Notes under the pieces: model-generated
What the model saw: the letters and a program-made list of their open reading frames with translations, nothing else
Told to the model about the DNA's origin: nothing
The model's database searches: none
Made by a program: the position numbers and the translations under genes
From: Palsa-295 sp963785585
GTDB lineage: Bacteria > Acidobacteriota > Terriglobia > Acidiferrales > UBA7541
NCBI GenBank assembly: GCA_963785585.1
Contig: CAWAVW010000004.1
Coordinates: 1,240,001-1,304,000 of the forward strand
DNA length: 64,000 bases
Reading direction: 5' to 3'
Shown: piece after piece, positions 18,754-28,200 of the stretch
Layout: every line of letters begins with the position of its first letter
Position numbering within the stretch: the first letter of the stretch is position 1

Positions 18754-19041
18754 CTGGAATTCCTCCGAAGAAACGCCGGACTTTGATCGTATTGGTGTCG
18801 AATGCCGCCGAACGGGCCAGGAAGACCGCTGCGACTAAACCGCATTCAACCGTCGGGGAGTGTCTTTGTTTTGCGGGAATTAGGCAAAGGACATGACCGG
18901 ACATCACAGGACATCTCGTGACATTCGGCGGGAAAGTTCGGCGAGTTCGCACGCAGGATCGCAGAGGATGGCAGAGGCTGTCAGAGTGTGGCTGCGGGAA
19001 CATCTCCGCCGCGGCGGAGCGCGCGCATGACGAGCGGCGAG
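18754..19041. other. Intergenic spacer upstream of the FG-GAP gene
   Basis: No gene and no family T or C element is seen in this part. It should contain the promoter and leader of the minus-strand FG-GAP gene. AGGACATGACCGGACATCACAGGACATCTCGTGACAT (18888-18923) holds four GACAT/GACATC-like words spaced 10-14 bp, a possible regulator-binding array. Confidence 0.35.
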
Positions 19042-19222
19042 CGTACGTTAGGCAATCCTGCCTGACAGTTCGTTAGGCTCTCAGCCTGACGGCCTTTGAC
19101 TTCGTGTCGGCATCGGCGTACGTCGCGACGTCTACACCGGTCAGACACGAGTCTCCGCACGAAAATCGTGCGGAGGGGCCGCACTGTCTAACCAACCGTC
19201 AGACACGATTGTCTAACTTACG
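19042..19222. repeat. Family T element, copy 6, with a 33-bp insertion in a hairpin loop
   Basis: Full element, but the third hairpin (GTCAGACA-CGAG-TGTCTAAC) is split after CGAG by 33 extra bases at 19152-19184. These bases themselves form a perfect 10-bp hairpin, CTCCGCACGA-AAA-TCGTGCGGAG. The distance to copy 7 is 344 bp, exactly the 311-bp unit seen elsewhere plus 33. Confidence 0.88.
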
Positions 19223-19385
19223 TCGGCGCGGCAACAGCCTTGGCGCCCAACCCAATTGTGTTTTTGATTTTGACTGCGTAGCGGCCGCACGACGCGACAA
19301 GGGTCGAGCGGGCAGCCTTTGCGGCCATGAAATCCGCCCAACAGCCGTGGATAAGTTCGCAAGACGCAGCCCCGAGCTTCGCCTC
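19223..19385. repeat. Family C hairpin linker between T copies 6 and 7
   Basis: Carries GTAGCGGCCGCACGACGCGACAAGGGTCGAGCGGGCAGCC and the AAATCCGCCCAACAGCCGTGGATAAGTTCGC tail found after every C hairpin of this subtype (also 28555-28717, 30590-31361). Confidence 0.8.
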
Positions 19386-19520
19386 GCGTACGTTAGGCAA
19401 TCCTGCCTGACAGTTCGTTAGGCTCTCAGCCTGACGGCCTTTCTGCTGCGCGACCGCAAAGTCTAAACCGGTCAGACACGAGTGTCTAACCAACCGTCAG
19501 ACACGATTGTCTAACTTACG
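19386..19520. repeat. Family T element, copy 7 (full)
   Basis: Full four-hairpin element with the short TTTCTGCTGCGCGACCGCAAAG spacer. It ends 100 bp from the 3' end of the DUF2950 gene. Confidence 0.88.
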
Positions 19521-19620
19521 TCGGCGGGGCGCGAATCGCATTGTCGTCGAGTGCGATGGCCAGTTCGATTTTTCCACCGCCGCGAAACACCGCGCTGCGC
19601 GAAACTCGACCCGCCGGGCA

Positions 19621-20604
19621 CTACTGCGGTTTCTGATCGGTCGAAGCGGTTTCCGGCGGATTGTCTTCGGTTTTCGTCCAGCTCTTGTCGGGGTCGTAGG
19701 ATTTCAGCGACAGCGCCGCAGTTTCGGTCCTCTTGCCGAGATCTTTTTCGTACACCACGCCGTCGGAGCCCACCAGAAACGTCATCACTCCGGTGCTGCG
19801 ATATTCGGCAGGATAGGCGACGAACGCAAAGCCTTTCGTCATTCTGCCGTCCACGACGTATTCCATTTCGCCGCCGCTCGCCGCTTTGCCCTGGCGCGTG
19901 AGAATCCGGAAATAATATCCGTGGAAGGGAACCGGGCCGGCTTTCAGATTTTTCGCTGTGCCGCCGTAGCTGCCGGCATTGGCAACGAGCGGACCGATCG
20001 GACTTTCGTATTCATTGTTGGTGCCGAGCCAGTACAAGCCGTCGTGCTTGCCTTCGGTGCTGACGAACCGCTGCGCATATTCGCTATTCTGCTTGGCGAA
20101 ATATTCCTTCTGCGCGGCGACCAGTTCCCGGCAAACCTGGATGGCCGACAATTCATTCTGCCCCACGCGGCGAAACAGGATTTCGTCGGTGGCCGCGCCG
20201 GAATCGAAATACCACGCACCGTTTTTGTTGATCAGCGGAATCGGCGTGGGCCAATTTTCAGCGCCGATGTACAGAGTGGTGGTGCCGTCGGGTTCGAGCA
20301 CGGTGCGGTGCATTTCCTGATATTTGGCGACGAAATTGGCGCGCGAGTTTTCGTCTTCGATGTCGTCGCCGGAGGTGATGATCTTGTTCGCGTCCGGGCC
20401 GAGAATCGCGGCCATGGCTTTCTGGTCGCCGGCTTTCACCGCGTCAAACAGCGCCTGGCCGGCTTCGTCGGCCGACGCAAACGTTTTCTGCCCGGGCTGC
20501 TGCGCCCGCGCGCGCGACGGCGCCACAGCAGCCATCAGCAACAGCGCGAATGCCGCGATCAGAAGGCGCTGCGGCCGCGCGGTATGAAACGTCGAAGTGT
20601 TCAT
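19621..20604 (-). CDS. DUF2950 family secreted protein
   Basis: A 327-aa DUF2950 protein. ATG 20604 is preceded by GGAG at nine bases. A longer in-frame start at 20640 lacks a ribosome site. Signal peptide: RLLIAAFALLLMAAVAPSRARA. Family features: the FASADEAGQALFDAVKAGDQKAMAAILG start, NKNGAWYFDSGAATDEILFRRVGQNELSAIQ, and the GYYFRILTRQGKAASGGEMEYV-GRMTKGFAFVAYPAEYRSTGVMTF core. The function is unknown; the protein is presumably periplasmic. It lies downstream of a DUF3300 gene on the same strand, and these two families are often neighbours. A strong terminator separates them here. Confidence 0.9.
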   Translation of the reverse strand: MNTSTFHTARPQRLLIAAFALLLMAAVAPSRARAQQPGQKTFASADEAGQALFDAVKAGDQKAMAAILGPDANKIITSGDDIEDENSRANFVAKYQEMHRTVLEPDGTTTLYIGAENWPTPIPLINKNGAWYFDSGAATDEILFRRVGQNELSAIQVCRELVAAQKEYFAKQNSEYAQRFVSTEGKHDGLYWLGTNNEYESPIGPLVANAGSYGGTAKNLKAGPVPFHGYYFRILTRQGKAASGGEMEYVVDGRMTKGFAFVAYPAEYRSTGVMTFLVGSDGVVYEKDLGKRTETAALSLKSYDPDKSWTKTEDNPPETASTDQKPQ

Positions 20605-20761
20605 GGTCTGTGTCTCCCTGCGGATGCGATCTGCAAGCAATGGTTAGATGAACGGGAACGACGGATGGTTTCGTTGGAGCTGCATCGAAAGACGAACGGG
20701 GAAACTTTACCCGCAGCGGCCGGGGACTGCAAATCGAATCGCGCGCGCCGGGCAAAAATAA

Positions 20762-20810
20762 ATCGCGCCCTTCTCTCGCGAAGGTAATTCGCCGCAGAGA
20801 AGGGCGCGAT
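20762..20810 (-). terminator. Rho-independent terminator after the DUF3300 gene
   Basis: A perfect 15-bp stem (ATCGCGCCCTTCTCT at 20762-20776 with AGAGAAGGGCGCGAT at 20796-20810) has a 19-nt loop. On the minus strand it is followed by TTTATTTTT. It lies 18 bp after the DUF3300 stop and should stop most read-through into the DUF2950 gene. Confidence 0.85.
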
Positions 20811-20828
20811 CCGAAACGTGCTCAGCGA

Positions 20829-22085
20829 TTAGCGGTGATGCCCGCCGCCACCGCCGCCGTGTCCGCCGCCACCGCCATGCGAGCCGCCGAAGCCGCCGCT
20901 GCTGTGCGCGACGCTGGATTGCCCGCGCGCCGAATAGCTGCGCGTCTGTCCGCCGTGGTTGTAGCCGCTGAAGGCGTTGCTGTGCGTGCCGGTCGCGCCG
21001 CGCGGTTGGCCGTAGCCGCGCGCCGCTTGCGTGTTGCCGTTGAACGCGTGGTTCGCGCCGCCGGCGTACGCGTTGCCGCGAGCGTTGGCGACGCCGTGAT
21101 TGTAAGCCGCGCCGCGGTTGTACGCATTGCCGCGGTTGTACGCTCCGCTGTTGTGGTAATACGCGCTGCGGTTATAAAACGTCCGGCTGTTCGAGTAGTA
21201 GCGGTTGTGATTGTAAACCGCGTAGTGATTGTGCCAGTCGAATCCCCAGTGTCCCCAGCCCCAGCCGAAGCCGCCGAAAAATCCGATGCCGAATCCGATG
21301 CCGAACGAAAGATACGGTCCGCCATACCAGATGCCCGGATACGGATACCAGCCGGGCCACGGCGCGACGGGATATCCGTAAATCGCCCACGGATTGTAAG
21401 CCGGCACGTACACGACCTGCGGATTGGCGGGCTGAATCACGATCGTCGAGCCTTGCGACGTGACGGTCTGCTGCTGCGTGGTCTTCAAATTACCCGACGC
21501 CTGCGCTTTCTGGCGCATGTATTGCACCGCATCCATCACGTCTTGCTGCTGGTTGTAATACGCGTCGCCGAGCGACGACGTCCACGACAGATTCTTATCC
21601 ATGTTGGCCAGCACCGACGGGAACGCCACCAGCGCCTTCACGCTGGGATCCCACGGCTGCTGGTCAGCGGCCTGCGCCAGCGCCGTGCCGGTCAGGTTTG
21701 TGTTGGCCTGCACCCAGCGATCGGCTTCGACCACTTGATCGGGAAACGTGGCCGCGGCGAGAACTTGCGCCACGAGCGCGTCGGGATACAGCGCAATCGG
21801 CGCGACCAGCTGATCGAGCTGCGCGGCCGTTTGCGGGTTATACGTGTTTTGCGATTGCGTCGATTGCTGCGTCGCCTGTTGGGAATTGTCCTGCGGCGCG
21901 GATTGCGCTTGCTGCGACTGGTCTTGTTGTGTTTGATCCTGTGCGGAAAGCGTCTGCGGCCAGGTGGCCATCAGCAGCGCGAGAGCCAGCACCGAAGCGA
22001 GCGTCTGGCTGGCGGCGCGCGCGATGGAAATCTTGGGCGCGCGCAAAATCGTAGAGTGATTTTGAAACCGATCTGGGACCCTCAT
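20829..22085 (-). CDS. DUF3300 family secreted protein
   Basis: A 418-aa protein; GGAGG lies eight bases before ATG 22085. An N-terminal signal segment (LASVLALALLMATWPQTLSAQ) is followed by a Gln-rich linker (about 50-85). The DUF3300 core (about 88-255) contains LDQLVAPIALYPDALVAQVLAAATFPDQV, AADQQPWDPSVKALVAFPSVL and VYVPAYNPWAIYG. The C-terminal third is aromatic and Gly/Tyr/Asn/His-rich with repeated YNRG/YNHG words, ending in a poly-Gly/His tail (GGGGHGGGGGGHHR), which could bind metal or a surface. Family function is unknown. DUF2950 lies downstream past a terminator. Confidence 0.9.
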   Translation of the reverse strand: MRVPDRFQNHSTILRAPKISIARAASQTLASVLALALLMATWPQTLSAQDQTQQDQSQQAQSAPQDNSQQATQQSTQSQNTYNPQTAAQLDQLVAPIALYPDALVAQVLAAATFPDQVVEADRWVQANTNLTGTALAQAADQQPWDPSVKALVAFPSVLANMDKNLSWTSSLGDAYYNQQQDVMDAVQYMRQKAQASGNLKTTQQQTVTSQGSTIVIQPANPQVVYVPAYNPWAIYGYPVAPWPGWYPYPGIWYGGPYLSFGIGFGIGFFGGFGWGWGHWGFDWHNHYAVYNHNRYYSNSRTFYNRSAYYHNSGAYNRGNAYNRGAAYNHGVANARGNAYAGGANHAFNGNTQAARGYGQPRGATGTHSNAFSGYNHGGQTRSYSARGQSSVAHSSGGFGGSHGGGGGHGGGGGGHHR

Positions 22086-22275
22086 GAGAGTGGGCCTCCT
22101 ATTTCGTTAGATGCGTGCAGTCGTTCGCCGGTTTCGCGGAGCCATAGGCGGATCGGTTGCCGCACGTGGTACACAGGTAGTAACCCATGTCCGCGTGCAA
22201 AGTTGCTGGAGGGGGCGCGGACGCCAGGATCATACTCCAAAACGACATGCTTTCCGAACTGCAGCATTTGCTGAG

Positions 22276-22408
22276 CGTACATTAGACACGCGTAGCTGAC
22301 CGTTCGTTAAGCTCTCAGCCCGACGGCCTAGCGCTGCGCCATCGGAAAATCGAAACCGGTCAGACACGAGTGTCTAACCAACCGTCAGACAGGATTGTCT
22401 AACTTACG
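22276..22408. repeat. Family T element, copy 8 (decayed left arm)
   Basis: The right arm matches consensus. The left arm is mutated (GTACATTAGACACGCGTAGCTGACC and GTTAAGCTCTCAGCCCGAC), so its first hairpin no longer pairs well. This is the most diverged copy in the window. A family C hairpin remnant (GTAGCGGCCGCACGACGCGACAAGCGTCCTGCGG) follows at 22467-22500. Confidence 0.82.
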
Positions 22409-22536
22409 TCGGCGCGGCAACAACCGTGGCGCGCGATCCAACTGAGGTGTTGATTTTGACTTTGTAGCGGCCGCACGACGCGACAAGCGTCCTGCGGGCA
22501 GCCTTCGAAGCCACGAACGGCCGACCGCCGAAACCG

Positions 22537-24393
22537 CTACTCCCGCGGATAGGTGAGCACGCCGCTCGGGTCGCGCTCGGTGATCGACACCGGCTTGTTG
22601 TTCACCAGGTTGAACTCATACGTGTCGTCGGCGAATTGCGGCAACCGGAAACGCAAACCCTTCACCGGAACGAGCGGCTGCGGCGGGGCGCCGGGAATCG
22701 CGAGCGACAGTCCCGCGCCGGGCTGATACGTCACGCGGAATTTCGTCTTGTTCGGAAACAGATACGTCCCGGCGAGCGATTCGAGCACCGCCGGATCGAT
22801 CGTCGGCGGCTTGCGCACGAACAGCGCTTCGCCTTCGTCGAGCGAAATTGCAATCGTGTCGATGTCGCCCGCGGGATTGGTGCGGAAATTCAGCGAGAAC
22901 CGGCCGACGTTTTCATCGTCCGGCGTATCGAAGCGGTCGTAGTGAAAATGGGTGAGCGGAAACTGGAACTGGTGCAGCGTGAATTCGAGCGCATCGCCTT
23001 TCTGATCAATCTTGATAATTCCATACGCAGGGTTTTCGTATTCGGCCACATAGTCCGCCAGCGGATGCGAAGGATGCGTGTTCGGCACGCGCTCTTCGCC
23101 CGCTTTCGCGCGCGCTTCGGTGGAGGCTTTTTTGCCGATCAGGCGCTGCGTGTTTCGCCGCTGGCTCCACGGCGTCTGGTCCATTCCCAGCAGGCGTTCA
23201 AACACGTTGTAGCTCACCACATCGCGCAGGATCGCGTCGTGATCGCCGACCACCAGCACGATCACTCCCACGTGGTCGTTGGGCATGAACGAAACCTGCG
23301 AGTGAAATCCCGGCAAATCGCCGCCGTGATTCGTCAGCAGATGGCCGCGGTACACCACCGTCTGCCGCCCCATTCCGTACGCCGGATTCACCGCTTCCCA
23401 GAATCCCTGCGCTTCGCCGGTGGAGTTCGGCAACCCGATCGCCGGTTGCAACGTTTCGCGCAGCACATCGGCGGGCAGCACCTGTTTGCCTTCGTATTGG
23501 CCCTGATTCATCAGGGCGATCAGCCAGTGCGAGAGATCGGTGACGTTGGAAATAATGCCGCCGGCGGGCGCGATTCCCACCGCGTCCTCGTGGATCGGCA
23601 GCTTGTACAGTTCAAACGAATCGCGGCGCTCGGTGTACGGCACGCCGTAGTCATTCGACTTCATCGCGTCCGCGAGCGTGAAGGTGGTGGACTTCATGTC
23701 GAGCGGCGTGAAAATCCGCTGGCGCACGAACTGTTCCCACGGCTCGCCGGATTTCAGCTCGACGACGTAGCCCACCGCCGTGAACATCAAATTGTTGTAC
23801 AGAAATGTTTGGCGCAGCGGTTCCTGCGGTTCCAGATATTTCAGCTTTTCGAAAAGCTCGGGCCGGGTGAAGTCGGACTTGAACCAGATCGTGTCGTGGC
23901 GCGTCACGCCGGTGCGGTGCGAGAGCATGTCGCGCAGCGTCACGTTGTCGTTCAGGTCGTTGTTGTAAAACTGAATCGACGGGACGGATTGGCGGATGGG
24001 CTTGTCCCAGGTGAGTTTGCCTTCATCCACCAGCATGCCCGCCGCGACCGCGGTAAACAGTTTTGAGTTGGACGCGATCTGGCACAGCGTGTCCGGCGTC
24101 ATCGGCAGCTTCGCGCCGTAGTCGCGATACCCGTAGCCCTTGGCGAACACCAGCTTGTCGCCCACCACAATGCCGACGCTGATTCCCGGCGCGTTCCAGT
24201 CCTTCATCACCTGCGCCATGTAGGCGTCGAAGTCGCCGAGCTTCGCGGAAACGTCGGCGGCGGTCTGCGGCGCGGGGGCTGTCGCCGGCGGAGTGGATGC
24301 GGCCGACTGCGCGACGGCGAGCGGTGCGAAGGCGACGTACTGCGCGAACAGCGAAAGAATTGCAGCGGCGAGCGAAAGTCGGAAAGTGCGCAT
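22537..24393 (-). CDS. Serine beta-lactamase-like hydrolase (class C / LACTB-type), secreted
   Basis: A 618-aa exported serine hydrolase of the penicillin-binding-protein-like beta-lactamase family. ATG 24393 has AGGAG six bases upstream and opens a signal peptide ending near AVAQSA. Active-site motifs: SNSK (Ser108-x-x-Lys111), YNNL (about 206, the Y-x-N element) and NHGGDLPGF (about 325, the third motif). A C-terminal beta-rich domain of ~200 residues (about 400-618) matches DUF3471-type extensions of peptidase/esterase members. Likely role: D-amino-peptide or ester hydrolysis in the envelope. True beta-lactamase activity is not implied. Confidence 0.9.
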   Translation of the reverse strand: MRTFRLSLAAAILSLFAQYVAFAPLAVAQSAASTPPATAPAPQTAADVSAKLGDFDAYMAQVMKDWNAPGISVGIVVGDKLVFAKGYGYRDYGAKLPMTPDTLCQIASNSKLFTAVAAGMLVDEGKLTWDKPIRQSVPSIQFYNNDLNDNVTLRDMLSHRTGVTRHDTIWFKSDFTRPELFEKLKYLEPQEPLRQTFLYNNLMFTAVGYVVELKSGEPWEQFVRQRIFTPLDMKSTTFTLADAMKSNDYGVPYTERRDSFELYKLPIHEDAVGIAPAGGIISNVTDLSHWLIALMNQGQYEGKQVLPADVLRETLQPAIGLPNSTGEAQGFWEAVNPAYGMGRQTVVYRGHLLTNHGGDLPGFHSQVSFMPNDHVGVIVLVVGDHDAILRDVVSYNVFERLLGMDQTPWSQRRNTQRLIGKKASTEARAKAGEERVPNTHPSHPLADYVAEYENPAYGIIKIDQKGDALEFTLHQFQFPLTHFHYDRFDTPDDENVGRFSLNFRTNPAGDIDTIAISLDEGEALFVRKPPTIDPAVLESLAGTYLFPNKTKFRVTYQPGAGLSLAIPGAPPQPLVPVKGLRFRLPQFADDTYEFNLVNNKPVSITERDPSGVLTYPRE

Positions 24394-24472
24394 GGCAGGC
24401 TCCTGGGTCACGAGATGCAAAAACGGACCCAGCGAATGTAATCCCGCGCACAATTTTCGCAAACAACTTTCA

Positions 24473-24992
24473 TCGATCAAGCACCCATCGACGAAGCCCG
24501 ATGTGGGTCAGGGTTTTGTAGCGGCGGGCTTTAGGCCCGCCAGCCGTTGGTTTTGGTTTTGCGCGCGCGAAAAACGGAAAGGCAACGGCAAAGGCTGGCG
24601 GGCGTGAAGCCCGCCGCTACAAAATCAAAATCAAAACCGAAACCGCGCAGACGTGGGCGTCTACGCTACGAAATGCATTGATTCTCTCAGCAGATTCGGC
24701 CGTTGTCGTCGCAGCGTCGCCTCGGCCGGACATTGATCAAGCACCTATCGACGAAGCGCGATGTGGGTCAGGGTTTTGTAGCGGCGGGCTTTAGGCCCGC
24801 CAGCCGTTGGTTTTGGTTTTGCGCGCGCGAAAAACGGAAAGGCAACGGCAAAGGCTGGCGGGCGTGAAGCCCGCCGCTACAAAATCAAAATCAAAACCGA
24901 AACCGCGCAGACGTGGGCGTCTACGCTACGAAATGCATTGATTCTCTCAGCAGATTCGGCCGTGGTCGTCGCAGCGCTATACCGCCGCGGCG
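24473..24992. repeat. 260-bp tandem direct duplication of C and P hairpins
   Basis: Two near-identical 260-bp units (24473-24732 and 24733-24992). Each holds GATCAAGCACC, GTAGCGGCGGGC..GCCCGCC, an inverted copy (GGCGGGC..GCCCGCCGCTAC) and the P hairpin CGCAGACGTGGGCGTCTACGCTACG. ATGTGGGTCAGGG occurs at 24501 and 24761, exactly 260 bp apart. Confidence 0.92.
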
Positions 24993-25082
24993 GCGGATTT
25001 CTTCGAGTGCGGTGGCTTGCCACCGCTTTCTCGATTGCGGCGGAAGCGAGCATGATCCCGCAGCGGCTTGCCGCTGCCGGCT

Positions 25083-25212
25083 CGACGTGCTTCGCGAGCC
25101 GACCGTTCGCTCGATGTGCTTCGTGAGCCGAGCTTTCGCTCGATGTCTTTCGTTCGCCGCCCTTCGCGAGCCGGTCTTTCGTTCGAAGTCCGTCGCGAGC
25201 CGACGTTTCGCT
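25083..25212. repeat. Degenerate 29-bp tandem repeat upstream of a kinase gene
   Basis: Units such as CGACGTGCTTCGCGAGCCGACC.. (25083-25111) and CGATGTGCTTCGTGAGCCGAG.. (25112-25140) are 29 bp each. A 43-bp variant (25141-25183) and another 29-bp unit (25184-25212) follow. The array ends about 50 bp before the kinase start, so it may lie in the promoter or leader. Confidence 0.7.
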
Positions 25213-25265
25213 CGCCGCGAGACACTATTTGACGGCGCGAAGCGGCGCACCTAGAATGCAGAGCG

Positions 25266-28200
25266 ATGACCGCGAACGATCCTTCGAGGCCCGGGCCCCA
25301 CCCTCCACCGAACATCGGGACAAACGTCGCGTCGGGCACACCGTCGGGCGGCATTCCCGCGGCCAGCCGTGGCGGCGCATCCTCAAACGCGCCCGGGGCG
25401 AGCAACGTCGGCCCCGGCGGACGCTACGTGCTGCTCGAACAACTCGGCAGCGGCGGCATGGGCAAAGTTTTCAAGGCGCAGGATACGCGCCTCGGCCGTT
25501 TTGTCGCGCTGAAATTTCTGCCCGACGAATTCGCCAAAGATCCGACCTCGCTCGAACGCTTCCAGCGCGAAGCGCACGCCGCCTCGGCGCTGAACCATCC
25601 GAACATCTGCACCATCTACGACATCGACACGCACGACGGCCAGCCGTTCATTGTGATGGAGCTGATGGAGGGCCAAACGCTGCGCGAGCGCATCAACGGC
25701 CATCCGCTGAAGACCGATCCGCTGCTGGACCTCGCCATCCAAATTTCCGACGCGCTCGGCGCCGCGCATTCCAAGGGCATCGTCCATCGCGACATCAAGC
25801 CCGCGAATATTTTCGTCACCACGCGCGGCCAGGCAAAAATTCTGGATTTCGGCCTGGCGAAAGTTACGCCGGCCACGCGCTCCGGCGACGCGGTAACCAT
25901 TTCCGAAGCGGCCACCGTTGCGGCCACGCCCGAAGTGATGCTCACCAGCCCGGGCGTGGCCATGGGCACGGTGTCGTACATGAGTCCGGAGCAGGCGCTC
26001 GGCGAAGAGCTCGATTCGCGCTCGGATTTATTTTCGCTCGGCGCGGTGATCTACGAAATGTCCACGGGGAAGCAGGCGTTTCCGGGAACCACGTCGGCCG
26101 CGGTGTTTGACGCGATTTTGAATCGCGCGCCGGTGCCGCCGGTGCGTCTGAATCCGGAGGTGCCCGCGGAACTTGAGCGCATCATCGGCAAAGCCACCGA
26201 GAAAGACCGCAAGCTGCGCTACCAGAATGCCAGCGATCTGGAGGCCGACCTGGCGCGCTTGAAACGCGATTCGCAATCCTCGCGCACCATGGCGTATTCC
26301 GCCGCGCACGAGCAGACCCGCGTCAGCGCCACCGAATCCGGCCCGTACAGCGGCGCGGCGGCGCAGGCCGCGAATCCGCTTTCGGCCACCGAACTTGCGC
26401 AGACCGCCGCCGCGGCGCACCCGGCCGCCGAGCCGGAAAAATCCGGCCGCGGCGCCACCGCTCTTGCCGCCATCGTGGTGCTGCTGCTTGCCGGCGGCGC
26501 CTTCGCCGGATGGAAACTCGGATGGTTCGGCGCGCACGGCCCGTACTCGCAGGCGCAGCTCAATCCGAAACAAATCACGTTTAATTCCGAGGAAGATCCC
26601 GCACTGTCGTCTGCCATTTCACCGGACGGAAAATATCTGGCCTACACCGATCTGGACGGCCTGCACATGCGCGTGGTGGCCACCGGCGAAATGCAGTCGC
26701 TGCCCATTCCCCGGGAGATGTGTTTCCGCTGCGCGGTGATCAGTTGGTTTCCCGATGCCACAAAACTGTTGGTCAGCGGACCGGTTGGCCAGCACGACGA
26801 GCACGGCATTTACGAAGTGTCGCTGATCGGCGGCACGATGCGGCAACTTCGCCAGCAGGCCGCATTTGCCACCGTCTCGCCGGATGGCACGCTGGTCGCT
26901 TTCACATCGGTAAACAGCCACGAACTGTGGGTGATGGACGCGCAGGGAAACAACGCTCGCAAACTGTTCGGCACTCCGGCCGGCGAAGTTCTGGGATTTC
27001 CCGGCTGGGCGCCCGGCGGACGCCGCCTGGCGTATATGCAGGCCCGCCGCGGCTTTGAAGTTCGCGACATTCACGTTGATTCGATCGATGTGAACGGCGG
27101 GAATCCGACGACGGCGATCTCCGACGATAAAGTAGGCGCGTTCGTGTGGCTCGCCGACGGCCGCATGGTGTACGCGCTGCGCGAACTGACGCCGCGCGAG
27201 ACCGATACGAACTTGTGGCAAATCCGCGTCGATCCGGTCACGGGAAAAGTGAAAGGCGACCCGGCGCGGCTGACGGACTGGTCGGGATTCCACATGCGGC
27301 GGTTGAGCGCGCCGGCCGACGGAAAATCTCTGGTGCTGATGAACGACATTCAGCAGAGCGACGTGTACATCGCCACGCTCACCGCGGGCGACGCTTCGCT
27401 CGACGCGCCTGCGCGCATGACCCTGAGCGAAAAAATGGATTGGGCCGGAGGTTGGACGCCGGACAGCAAGTCCGTTTTGTTTTACTCCGACCGCGAAGGC
27501 ACCTACGGCATTTTCAAGCAGGCCATCGACGATTCCTCGGCCGTGCCGCTGGTGACCGGCTCGGACGAAAAGCGCTCGCCGCGCATGTGCCCCGACGGCT
27601 CGTGCATCCTTTATATGCAGTGGCCCGCGCGGAAAACCGACGAAGTCCCGGCGAGCGGGCATTTGATGCGCATGCCGGTGACCGGCGGCCCTTCCGAAAG
27701 CGTGATCGAAGTGAAAGGCTATCTGGGATTGGGCGGCGTCGGTTCGTACACCGCGGCGGTGGGCGGCGTGCCGAGTTTTCATTGCGCGAAGATCGAGGGC
27801 GGAACGTGCGTGCTGGCGGAGAAGGGAACCGACGCGTCGAAGATCGACTTCACCGTGTTTGATCCGATGACCGGCAAACGGCAATCGACGCTTTCGGTGA
27901 ACGCAGCCGACCTCGATTTCTGGGATTTGTCGCGCGACGGAACTCGCATCGCGTACGGAAAATCTTCGTACGACGACATGCCGATTCGCATTTTGCCGGT
28001 GAACGGCGCCGCGCCGTCGGAATGGCATTTCCCCGATCTCAACCTGATGGATGGGATCGCCTGGGCCGCCGACGGCAAGCGACTGTTCGTTTCCACGCTC
28101 ACGTCGAAGGGTTCGGGAATTTATTTGCTCGCCGAGAAAGCCGAGCCGAAGCAGTTGAGCTTCCGCTCGTGGACCGTGTACGAATTCACCGCCTCGCCCG

